Part shown: piece after piece, positions 1 through 4,989 of the stretch
Layout: each line of letters begins with the position of its first letter
Numbering within the stretch: position 1 is the first letter of the stretch
Assembly (NCBI GenBank): GCA_947624455.1
Contig: CANQKL010000093.1
Span: 1-6,506, forward strand
Reading direction: 5' to 3'
DNA length: 6,506 bases
Source: an uncultured Clostridia bacterium
GTDB lineage: Bacteria > Bacillota > Clostridia > UMGS1883
Notes under the pieces: generated by a model
Database searches by the model: none
What the model was told of the DNA's origin: nothing
Seen by the model: the letters and a program-made list of their open reading frames with translations, nothing else
Made by a program: the position numbers and the translations under genes

Positions 1-991
1 CGCCGTTAAACAGCACGCGGCTGGCGATGTCCTTAGTGTAGCCGTACTGGGCCATCAGATCGTCCATTATCTGATCTATGGTGGCGTCCACATAATAGCT
101 CTGGTACGTCATCTCATCCTTGCTGAGCAGGGGCTTGAATTCCAGCTCCTCCTGGCAGGCCTGGTCGTACTGGGACTGGGTGATGTGGCCCAGCTCCAGC
201 ATTTTGCCCAAAACGGTCTGACGGCGGGCCTTATTGTTCTCGGGATTGAGGTATGGGTCGTACTTGGTGGGGGACTGGGTTATGCCCGCGATGCAGGCGC
301 ACTCGGCCAGAGAAAGATCCGACACGGACTTGCCGAAATAAGTATAGGCCGCCGAGGAAACGCCGTTGCACTGCTGACTCAGGAAGATGGTGTTCAGGTA
401 ATACTCCAGTATTTCCTCCTTGGACAGTTCGTCCTCCAGCTTAAAGGCCCGGTATATCTCCTGTATCTTTCTTTCAATGTTGTAGCCCTTTTCGCCGGTA
501 ATGTTCTTTATCAGCTGCTGGGTCAGGGTGCTGCCGCCGAAGGTGCGGTCGGTGGTACCCTTTATTTTGCCGTAGATATAGGTGACCGCCGCGCCCACGG
601 TGCGCTTGATGTCAACGCCCTTGTGGTGCCAGAACCTTTCGTCCTCGATGTCGATAAAAGCGTTCTGCAAGTCCTGGGGTATATCGTCCAGATCCACCCA
701 GATGCGGTTTTCGTCGTCATAAAGCCTTTCCACCTCAAAGGTGTTGCCGTCCTCATCGGTGGCGTAGACAAAGGAGGTCATGTTCAGCTTTATGTTATCG
801 ACGTCGATGGGATCAACCGTTTCGACATAGCCGAACAAGGCCCCGGCGACAATGCCCGCGCCTATCAGGCCCACCAGCAGTATAATGAGCAGAAGGGCCA
901 GGACGACGTTCCTGAAGGACAGGAGCATTGCCGAAGCGAAGCTCCGCTTTTTCTTTTTGCCCGACCCTTTCCGGGCTGTATCCTTTGACAT
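1..991 (-). CDS. Class A penicillin-binding protein (PBP1A-like), N-terminal part, cut by window edge
   Basis: Bifunctional peptidoglycan synthase of the cytoplasmic membrane; only the first 330 residues are visible, and the transpeptidase domain (with the penicillin-binding serine) lies beyond the left edge. Seen: a short basic cytoplasmic tail (GKKKKR, residues 11-16), one hydrophobic anchor (about 29-54), then a GT51 glycosyltransferase domain. Its motifs are in order: EDERFWHHKG (116-125, E116 expected catalytic Glu), GGSTLTQQLIKN (152-163), RKIQEIYRAFKLE (174-186, second conserved Glu at 178), KEEILEYYLNTIFL (191-204) and GVSSAAYTYFGK (210-221). The usual glycine-rich stretch before GV reads SQQCN here, a variation rather than an obvious loss. 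The start is ATG 991-989, with GGAGGT 7 nt upstream on the same strand. Lipid II polymerisation is the known family role. It is divergent from the DUF815 gene. Family assignment is firm; the exact paralog (PBP1A versus others) cannot be settled without the C-terminus. Confidence 0.95.
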   Translation of the reverse strand, partial: MSKDTARKGSGKKKKRSFASAMLLSFRNVVLALLLIILLVGLIGAGIVAGALFGYVETVDPIDVDNIKLNMTSFVYATDEDGNTFEVERLYDDENRIWVDLDDIPQDLQNAFIDIEDERFWHHKGVDIKRTVGAAVTYIYGKIKGTTDRTFGGSTLTQQLIKNITGEKGYNIERKIQEIYRAFKLEDELSKEEILEYYLNTIFLSQQCNGVSSAAYTYFGKSVSDLSLAECACIAGITQSPTKYDPYLNPENNKARRQTVLGKMLELGHITQSQYDQACQEELEFKPLLSKDEMTYQSYYVDATIDQIMDDLMAQYGYTKDIASRVLFNG

Positions 992-998
992 AGACCGC

Positions 999-1004
999 AC
1001 CTCC
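999..1004 (-). promoter_or_regulatory. Ribosome binding site of the PBP gene
   Basis: GGAGGT on the minus strand, 7 nt before ATG 991-989. It fixes the start of the penicillin-binding protein, and the basic tail and membrane anchor follow directly. Confidence 0.85.
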
Positions 1005-1038
1005 AAAAAATATAGAAGGAAGTAAACATAAATAACTT

Positions 1039-1067
1039 ATTATATTCTACATCAAAATAGTTAAAAA
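1039..1067 (-). promoter_or_regulatory. Possible sigma-A promoter of the PBP gene
   Basis: On the minus strand a perfect TATAAT (1044-1039) lies about 48 nt upstream of the PBP start codon. The hexamer 17 nt further upstream is TTTTTA (1067-1062), a poor -35 match, so the promoter may rely on the A/T-rich upstream DNA. A second minus-strand TATAAT lies at 1132-1127, also without a good -35 box. Which one is used cannot be told from the sequence. Confidence 0.4.
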
Positions 1068-1176
1068 AGTATTACAAAACCTTCTGATTCCGGCTTTTTT
1101 ATTTGTTTGTAAACCGTCTTGTGCAAATTATACAAAAAGACATTAGCATTTTTATAAAAATTAAATAAAATTACTG

Positions 1177-1206
1177 TTGAAAAGAGAGGTCCCCCGCTGC
1201 TATAAT
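1177..1206 (+). promoter_or_regulatory. Strong sigma-A promoter of the DUF815 gene
   Basis: TTGAAA (1177-1182), 18-bp spacer, TATAAT (1201-1206), with an extended -10 TGC (1198-1200) directly in front. Upstream DNA at about 1150-1170 is A/T-rich with A-tracts, like an UP element. Transcription should start near 1213, giving a leader of about 135 nt before ATG 1348. The -35 box overlaps an in-frame TTG at 1177, which argues against that TTG being a start codon. Confidence 0.8.
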
Positions 1207-1212
1207 ACAAGT

Positions 1213-1227
1213 GTACTCGATGAGTAC
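1213..1227. promoter_or_regulatory. Perfect palindrome at the transcription start (possible operator)
   Basis: GTACTC (1213-1218), GAT spacer, GAGTAC (1222-1227): a perfect 6-bp inverted repeat beginning at the predicted +1 of the DUF815 promoter. The position suits a repressor operator; in RNA it would instead give a small hairpin capping the 5' end. I do not recognise it as the site of a known regulator family. Confidence 0.4.
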
Positions 1228-1299
1228 GCAAACTTTTTTCATTTTCCCTCCTTTTTTAGTGGCAGATACGATGTGTCTGTCATTTTTTTTACAAGTTTT

Positions 1300-1314
1300 C
1301 GCCCTGACAGGGCG
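1300..1314 (+). other. Small hairpin in the DUF815 leader
   Basis: CGCCCT (1300-1305), GAC loop, AGGGCG (1309-1314): a perfect 6-bp G/C stem 33 nt before the DUF815 start codon. It is followed by GCTTTAAG rather than a U-run, so it is not a convincing terminator. It could shape leader structure or RNA stability. Confidence 0.35.
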
Positions 1315-1334
1315 GCTTTAAGTAACTTTGAGAA

Positions 1335-1340
1335 AAGAGG
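1335..1340 (+). promoter_or_regulatory. Ribosome binding site deciding the DUF815 start
   Basis: AAGAGG ends 7 nt before ATG 1348. It supports that ATG over the in-frame TTG at 1177, which lies in the promoter's -35 box. Confidence 0.75.
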
Positions 1341-1347
1341 CGCGCTT

Positions 1348-2544
1348 ATGAACGCATACCGTCAATTCAATTCCCGTCTTTCCGCTCTCACCCTTTTCAG
1401 GGCCATCCTGGAGGAGCCTCTTATTAGGAAGCTCCGGGCCCTGATGGAATGTGAGGACTGGGACAAGCTGCGACTGACCAGTCTGTACTGCGGCTTTGTC
1501 AACCAGCTCTACCTCACCGACGACAGCCTGACCGACTGGGTCCTCCGCTACATATCCGAGGAGGAGGATCCCTATGTGGGCCGCCTTATCACCGGCGGCA
1601 GGCCCGGCCCCCTGCTGGAGGAATGTCTTGACCGGGAGCTGGACGTTCTTCAAGAGCTGGCCGATCTGGACTGCGTGCGGATGATCGCCGCCATGGGCTG
1701 CGGGACGGATCTGCCCCGCTGGGCCACCTACGGATCGGACCTGACCGGCGTTTACAGGCGGCGCGTTGAGGAGATACCCACCAAGGGGTACGGAATTTTT
1801 GCCAAGTACCATATGTTCGCCTTGGACGACAAGGGCGGCCTTGTGCCGGTGCGCCACCCCGACCCCCAAACTCTGGACAGCCTTTACGGCTACGAGCGGG
1901 AGCGGGAAACGGTGCTGCGCAACACCCGCGCCCTTCTGGAGGGGCGCGGAGCCAATAACGTGCTGCTCTACGGGGACGCCGGCACCGGCAAAAGCTCCAC
2001 CGTCAAGGCCATAGCCAACGCCCTTAAGGATCAGGGCCTGCGCCTTGTGGAGGTTCGCAAGAGCCAGCTCTACCTTTTGCCGGGCCTGATGGACGCTCTG
2101 GAGGGCAGCCCCCTCAAGTTCATCATATTCATCGACGACCTGAGTTTTTCCGGAAGCGACGGGGACTTTTCCGCCCTCAAGGCCATACTGGAGGGCAGCG
2201 TCGGCAGCCGGGGCAAAAACGTGGCGGTTTACGCCACCAGCAACCGCCGCCACCTGCTCAAGGAAAGCATGAGCGACCGGGACGGGGACGATATCCACGC
2301 CTCCGACACCCGACAGGAGCAGCTCAGCCTTTCCGCCCGGTTCGGCCTGACGGTGACTTTTTTGCGGCCCGAGCATGAGCTGTACTGCGAGATAGTGGAG
2401 AAGCTGGCCCGCCAGCACGGCATTACCATGGATCGGGAGCGGCTGCTGGTCAAGGCCGAGGCCCACGCTATCCGCGGCGGGGGCCGCAGTCCCAGAACCG
2501 CCCGGCAATTTATCGAGCTGTTGGAGCAGGGCGTGATAGAGTAA
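1348..2544 (+). CDS. DUF815-family AAA+ ATPase, 398 aa
   Basis: Cytosolic P-loop ATPase with no signal peptide or membrane segment; the partner or substrate is not known to me. Seen: an N-terminal region without recognisable motif (about 1-180), then an AAA+ core. Walker A is GDAGTGKS (209-216), Walker B FIIFIDDLSF (258-267), a sensor-1-like YATSNRRH (295-302), an arginine-finger-like LSLSARFG (326-333), and a sensor-2-like GRSPRTARQF (379-388). The IDDLSF and ATSNRRHL signatures and the spacing between them are those of DUF815. The reading frame stays open back to TTG 1177, but ATG 1348 is chosen because it has AAGAGG 7 nt upstream and because TTG 1177 overlaps the -35 box. It appears monocistronic: own extended -10 promoter in front, strong terminator behind, divergent from the PBP gene and convergent with the CAP gene. 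It is full length. Family call is confident, function unknown. Confidence 0.93.
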   Translation: MNAYRQFNSRLSALTLFRAILEEPLIRKLRALMECEDWDKLRLTSLYCGFVNQLYLTDDSLTDWVLRYISEEEDPYVGRLITGGRPGPLLEECLDRELDVLQELADLDCVRMIAAMGCGTDLPRWATYGSDLTGVYRRRVEEIPTKGYGIFAKYHMFALDDKGGLVPVRHPDPQTLDSLYGYERERETVLRNTRALLEGRGANNVLLYGDAGTGKSSTVKAIANALKDQGLRLVEVRKSQLYLLPGLMDALEGSPLKFIIFIDDLSFSGSDGDFSALKAILEGSVGSRGKNVAVYATSNRRHLLKESMSDRDGDDIHASDTRQEQLSLSARFGLTVTFLRPEHELYCEIVEKLARQHGITMDRERLLVKAEAHAIRGGGRSPRTARQFIELLEQGVIE

Positions 2545-2563
2545 AAACGGAAATAAAAGACAT

Positions 2564-2607
2564 AAAATGAGAAAATTCGCTCGTAAGGGCGAATTTTCTC
2601 ATTTTTT
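2564..2607. terminator. Strong, probably bidirectional intrinsic terminator
   Basis: A perfect 17-bp inverted repeat (2564-2580 with 2589-2605) and an 8-nt loop (2581-2588). On the plus strand the stem runs into T2602-2607, so the final T-run overlaps the stem base. It lies 20 nt after the DUF815 stop and 9 nt beyond the stop of the opposing CAP gene. On the minus strand the stem ends in ATTTT followed by further T-rich sequence, so it can also end the CAP-side transcript. Confidence 0.92.
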
Positions 2608-2615
2608 ACTTCTCC

Positions 2616-3065
2616 TCAGGATATGAAATTCTGAGTCCAGTATATGTACATATCGTCGCTATAGGCCCAGGCTATGCCCATTTTAGTATAACTGGGGGAC
2701 AGGATATTTGCCCTGTGGCCGGGCGAATTCATCCAACCCTTGACAACGCTGCCAGGGCTTTCATAACCGGCGGCAATATTTTCACCGGCGGCCATATATG
2801 TGATTCCGTAGTCTTTCATGCGGTCAAAGGGAGATTTTCCGTCTGGGTTAACATGGTCAAAGAAATTCCTGGCCGCCATGTCGTCGCTGTGCATCTGAGC
2901 CACGGCGCACAGATCGGCGTCCAGCTCCAGCGGGTCAAGACCTTCCTTAGTGCGCTCGGCGTTGACCAGATCGAGTACCTCCAAGGCCCAGTCTGAAAAA
3001 TCGCCGCGGCTTTCTTCCTCATGGTATGCTTTTTCCAGAGCATCAACGGCGCTCTGCACGTCCAT
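2616..3065 (-). CDS. CAP-domain (SCP/YkwD-like) protein, 149 aa from the first in-frame ATG
   Basis: Bacterial CAP/YkwD family protein, normally secreted or wall-associated, biochemical role unclear. The whole C-terminal CAP domain is present (about 27-149): VLDLVNAERTKEGLDPL (30-46), FFDHVNPDGKSPFDRM (68-83, H71), GENIAAG (94-100, E95), WMNSPGHRANIL (111-122, H117) and the closing YWTQNF (142-147). The conserved His/Glu set is intact. The 5' end is odd. ATG 3065 has no Shine-Dalgarno sequence and gives no signal peptide. The frame stays open only 15 more codons upstream, to TAG at 3113-3111, with no ATG, GTG or TTG start in that stretch. A short ORF in another frame (3159-3085) overlaps the end of the aminotransferase gene by ATGA and could be the displaced true N-terminus. 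It is last in the regulator > aminotransferase > CAP run, 90 nt after the aminotransferase stop. Domain call is firm, start uncertain, possibly frameshifted. Confidence 0.85.
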   Translation of the reverse strand: MDVQSAVDALEKAYHEEESRGDFSDWALEVLDLVNAERTKEGLDPLELDADLCAVAQMHSDDMAARNFFDHVNPDGKSPFDRMKDYGITYMAAGENIAAGYESPGSVVKGWMNSPGHRANILSPSYTKMGIAWAYSDDMYIYWTQNFIS

Positions 3066-3084
3066 GTATGCGATGTCATGGAGT

Positions 3085-3159
3085 TCATAGGCGTTTACGG
3101 CACGGTTCAGCTAAGGCAACAGGCGAAGCTGTGGCTGTCACGCCAATATTGCCGGTCAT
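3085..3159 (-). other. Short ATGA-coupled ORF, possible displaced start of the CAP gene
   Basis: A 24-codon ORF starts at ATG 3159-3157, overlapping the aminotransferase TGA (3158-3156) in an ATGA arrangement, and ends at TGA 3087-3085. Its middle reads VTATASPVALAEP, a small-residue stretch with an ALA that looks like a signal-peptidase site, but there is no basic n-region and only weak hydrophobicity. There is no clear ribosome site. A single-base change between about 3085 and 3113 would join it to the CAP frame. It may instead be a chance ORF. Confidence 0.3.
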
Positions 3160-4325
3160 TTTCTGTGGTTCTTTACAAAATTCCCTATTCTTTCCAGGGC
3201 AATCTCAATATTGCGTATACTGTAAGCATAGCTGCACCGGACGAAGCCCTCGCCGCTGTCGCCGAAGGCCGTTCCGGGTACCACGGCCACCTTTTCCTCC
3301 TTGAGGAGGTTGGTGGCGAAGTCCTCGCTGCTCATGCCCAGACTGCTGATGTTGGGGAACACGTAAAAGGCCCCCAGGGGTTCAAAGCACGTCAGCCCCA
3401 TGTCCCTGAAACCCTTGACCATCACCCGGCGGCGGAGGTTGTACTCCTCCCGCATGGCGGCCACGTCGTCCTCACAGCTGCGCAGGGCCTCCGCCGCCGC
3501 GTACTGGCTGGTGGTGGGGGCGCACATTATGGCGTACTGATGTATCTTGAGCATGGCCTTGATAAGGGGCTTCGGCCCCATGGCGTAGCCCAGACGCCAG
3601 CCCGTCATGGCAAAGGCCTTGCTAAAGCCGTCGATGGTCACCGTCCGCTCCTTCATGCCGTCGATGGCGGCAAAAGGCACGTGCTTCCCCTTGTAGGTCA
3701 GAGCGCCGTATATCTCGTCGGAAAGGACGAGAATATCCTTGTCGCGTATAACGTCGGCGACGGCCTCAAGGTGTTCCCGCTCCATGATGGCTCCGGTGGG
3801 GTTGTTGGGGTAGGGCAGCACAAGGAGCTTGGTGCGGTCGGTTATCTTTTCCGCCAGAGCCTGGGGGGTCAGGCGGAACTCGTCCTCCTCCTTAGTCACG
3901 ATAGGCACCGGCGTGCCTCCGGCCATAGTGACGCAGGGCTTGTAGCACACGAAGGAGGGTTCGGGGATAAGCACCTCGTCCCCCTTTGAGATCACGGCCC
4001 GTATCATAAGGTCGATGGCCTCGCTGCCGCCAACGGTGATAAGCACCTGGTCCTCCTCGTAATCTAAGCCCGCCGTCCGGTGAGCGTAGCGGCACAGCTC
4101 CTGGCGCAGCTCTTTGAGACCGGCGTTGGAGGTGTAGTGGGTGTGGCCCTTTTCCAGGGCGTAAATGCCCGCCTCCCTGATGGCCCAGGGGGTGACGAAG
4201 TCCGGCTCCCCCACGCCCAGAGAGATGGCGTCCTTCATTTCAGCCACGATGTCAAAGAACTTACGTATGCCGGAGGGGGCCATTTCCGCTATGTGGGGGG
4301 ATATAAACTGGGAAACGTCCCTCAT
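3156..4325 (-). CDS. Class I/II (fold type I) PLP-dependent aminotransferase, 389 aa
   Basis: Cytosolic pyridoxal-phosphate aminotransferase of the aspartate aminotransferase superfamily, moving an amino group between an amino acid and a 2-oxo acid; the substrate cannot be read from the sequence. Seen: GVGEPDF (37-43), HYTSNAG (63-69), GGSEAIDL (99-106, phosphate-side loop), PYPNNPTG (171-178, N175), SDEIYG (202-207, D203 and Y206), the PLP lysine K236 in SKAFAMTGWRLGY (235-247), and R363 in FVRCSYA, expected to hold the substrate carboxylate. Full length for the family. Its ATG (4325-4323) overlaps the regulator's TGA by ATGA, with GGAGG inside the end of the regulator gene, so translation is probably coupled. 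Pairing with an Lrp/AsnC gene is common for this PatA/AspC-like group and suggests control by amino-acid supply (inference). It could be an aromatic, alanine or aspartate type enzyme. Confidence 0.95.
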   Translation of the reverse strand: MRDVSQFISPHIAEMAPSGIRKFFDIVAEMKDAISLGVGEPDFVTPWAIREAGIYALEKGHTHYTSNAGLKELRQELCRYAHRTAGLDYEEDQVLITVGGSEAIDLMIRAVISKGDEVLIPEPSFVCYKPCVTMAGGTPVPIVTKEEDEFRLTPQALAEKITDRTKLLVLPYPNNPTGAIMEREHLEAVADVIRDKDILVLSDEIYGALTYKGKHVPFAAIDGMKERTVTIDGFSKAFAMTGWRLGYAMGPKPLIKAMLKIHQYAIMCAPTTSQYAAAEALRSCEDDVAAMREEYNLRRRVMVKGFRDMGLTCFEPLGAFYVFPNISSLGMSSEDFATNLLKEEKVAVVPGTAFGDSGEGFVRCSYAYSIRNIEIALERIGNFVKNHRK

Positions 4326-4804
4326 ATGGTGATAACCTCCCTGTCGTCCAGCTCCTCGCTGGTGAAGATAACGTTCTCCTTTTTGTAGGTCTTAAGGGTG
4401 AAGTGGGTGTTGGTGGAGACCACTCCCTCCATGGGGGCCAGCTTTTCCGACACGAACATAGCCACGTCCTTGAGGTTCTTGCCCTCCACGCTCACCAGCA
4501 GGTCGAAGCTGCCGCTCATGAGAGTTACCCCCTTGACCTGGGGATATTTGTAGATGCGCTCGGCCATTTTGTCATAGCCGTCCCCACGCTGGGGCGTGAT
4601 GCGCATGGTGATGATGGCGCTGATGTTGTCCCGGTCGGTGCGCTCCCAATTGATGAGGGTCTTGTAGCCCAGGATTATCTTTTCGTCCTCCAGCTCCTTT
4701 ATGGCCGCGGCCACCACCTCGGGAGTGGTGCCCAGCATGGTGGCCAGCTGATCCACGGTGTACCGGCTGTCACGTTCAAGCAGTCTCAAGATATCGTTTT
4801 TCAT
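4322..4804 (-). CDS. Lrp/AsnC-family transcriptional regulator, 160 aa
   Basis: DNA-binding regulator that usually senses an amino acid through its C-terminal RAM domain and acts as a dimer or larger ring. Seen: a winged helix-turn-helix (about 3-48; TVDQLATMLGTTPEVVAAAIKELEDEKII at 16-44 shows the helix-turn-helix pattern), a linker, then an alpha/beta RAM domain (about 61-140) with the family's GSFDLLVSVEG (98-108). Length is normal, with a slightly short N-terminus. The start is ATG 4804-4802: AAAGGA lies 9 nt upstream. The frame is open further upstream into promoter DNA, and an ATG three codons earlier directly abuts AAAGGA and is too close. It overlaps the aminotransferase by ATGA and is divergent from glmS across a 185-bp gap that holds an A/T-rich palindrome. 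Self-regulation and control of the aminotransferase are likely by analogy; the ligand is unknown. Confidence 0.93.
   Translation of the reverse strand: MKNDILRLLERDSRYTVDQLATMLGTTPEVVAAAIKELEDEKIILGYKTLINWERTDRDNISAIITMRITPQRGDGYDKMAERIYKYPQVKGVTLMSGSFDLLVSVEGKNLKDVAMFVSEKLAPMEGVVSTNTHFTLKTYKKENVIFTSEELDDREVITI
4336..4340 (-). promoter_or_regulatory. Ribosome binding site of the aminotransferase, inside the regulator gene
   Basis: GGAGG on the minus strand, 10 nt before ATG 4325-4323, within the last codons of the Lrp-type regulator. Together with the ATGA overlap it indicates coupled translation of the two genes. Confidence 0.75.
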
Positions 4805-4813
4805 AAAAAACAT

Positions 4814-4819
4814 TCCTTT
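4814..4819 (-). promoter_or_regulatory. Ribosome binding site deciding the regulator's start
   Basis: AAAGGA on the minus strand, 9 nt before ATG 4804-4802. The alternative in-frame ATG at 4813-4811 has no spacing from it, so the shorter 160-residue protein is preferred. Confidence 0.7.
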
Positions 4820-4840
4820 CAGACATTGTGTTTGTTTACT

Positions 4841-4869
4841 ATTATAGAATAAAAGTTTAAAAAAATCTA
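4841..4869 (-). promoter_or_regulatory. Probable promoter of the regulator-aminotransferase operon
   Basis: A perfect TATAAT (4846-4841) on the minus strand, with TAGATT (4869-4864) 17 nt upstream as a partial -35 match. Transcription would start near 4834, about 30 nt before the start codon. The -35 region sits inside the palindrome at 4856-4882, so a bound protein there could block this promoter. Confidence 0.55.
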
Positions 4870-4882
4870 CACTTTTTTTAAA
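4856..4882. promoter_or_regulatory. 27-bp A/T inverted repeat, possible operator
   Basis: TTTAAAAAAA (4856-4865), 7-nt spacer TCTACAC, TTTTTTTAAA (4873-4882): perfect 10-bp arms. It overlaps the -35 region of the regulator's promoter and ends 25 bp before the glmS -35 box. Lrp-family proteins favour A/T-rich, bent, loosely palindromic sites, so a self-regulatory role fits, but such repeats also arise by chance in A/T-rich DNA. Confidence 0.4.
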
Positions 4883-4907
4883 TTTAATACGAAAAAAATA
4901 AAAAAGG

Positions 4908-4936
4908 TTGCAATCAGGCAAGTTTTGTTATATAAT
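4908..4936 (+). promoter_or_regulatory. Strong sigma-A promoter of glmS
   Basis: TTGCAA (4908-4913), 17-bp spacer, TATAAT (4931-4936). An A-tract (4892-4906) directly upstream resembles an UP element. Transcription should start near 4943, leaving a leader of about 47 nt. Confidence 0.85.
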
Positions 4937-4950
4937 ATACCTGTGAATTT

Positions 4951-4966
4951 GTTTCAAAGACGAAAC
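4951..4966 (+). other. Small inverted repeat in the glmS leader
   Basis: GTTTC (4951-4955) and GAAAC (4962-4966) separated by 6 nt could form a weak 5-bp hairpin between the predicted transcription start and the ribosome site (GGAGG 4977-4981). It is too small to be a riboswitch or ribozyme and may have no function. Confidence 0.25.
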
Positions 4967-4989
4967 GCAGACGAACGGAGGTAATCATA

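Noticed and set aside
185..988. 267-codon plus-strand frame across the PBP gene
   Set aside because: Antisense to the GT51 motifs of the PBP, with a non-protein-like composition.
1081..1103. Possible terminator ending in a T-run (CTTTTTTATTT) between the divergent genes
   Set aside because: The sequence before the T-run does not form a stem beyond two base pairs, and no gene ends toward it.
1177..1347. Upstream TTG start adding 57 residues to the DUF815 protein
   Set aside because: The TTG is part of the -35 box and precedes the predicted transcript start; the added residues look random and ATG 1348 has a proper ribosome site.
1318..2508. 396-codon open frame on the minus strand opposite the DUF815 ATPase
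   Set aside because: Antisense shadow of a clear AAA+ gene, with no ribosome site and no domain.
3000..3065. Possible S-layer homology remnant before the CAP domain (FSDWALEV)
   Set aside because: Only a few residues resemble an SLH start; the rest of the motif is absent and the segment fits the normal lead-in of CAP domains.
3021..3989. Plus-strand frame across the CAP and aminotransferase genes
   Set aside because: Antisense shadow spanning two real genes and their junction.
4403..4852. Plus-strand frame opposite the Lrp-type regulator
   Set aside because: Antisense shadow, His/Gly/Val-rich, no ribosome site; it also runs across the regulator's promoter.
4805..4921. Upstream extension of the Lrp-type regulator, including the Met three codons earlier
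   Set aside because: The extension translates promoter DNA; the nearest upstream ATG abuts AAAGGA with no spacing. ATG 4804 gives normal family length.
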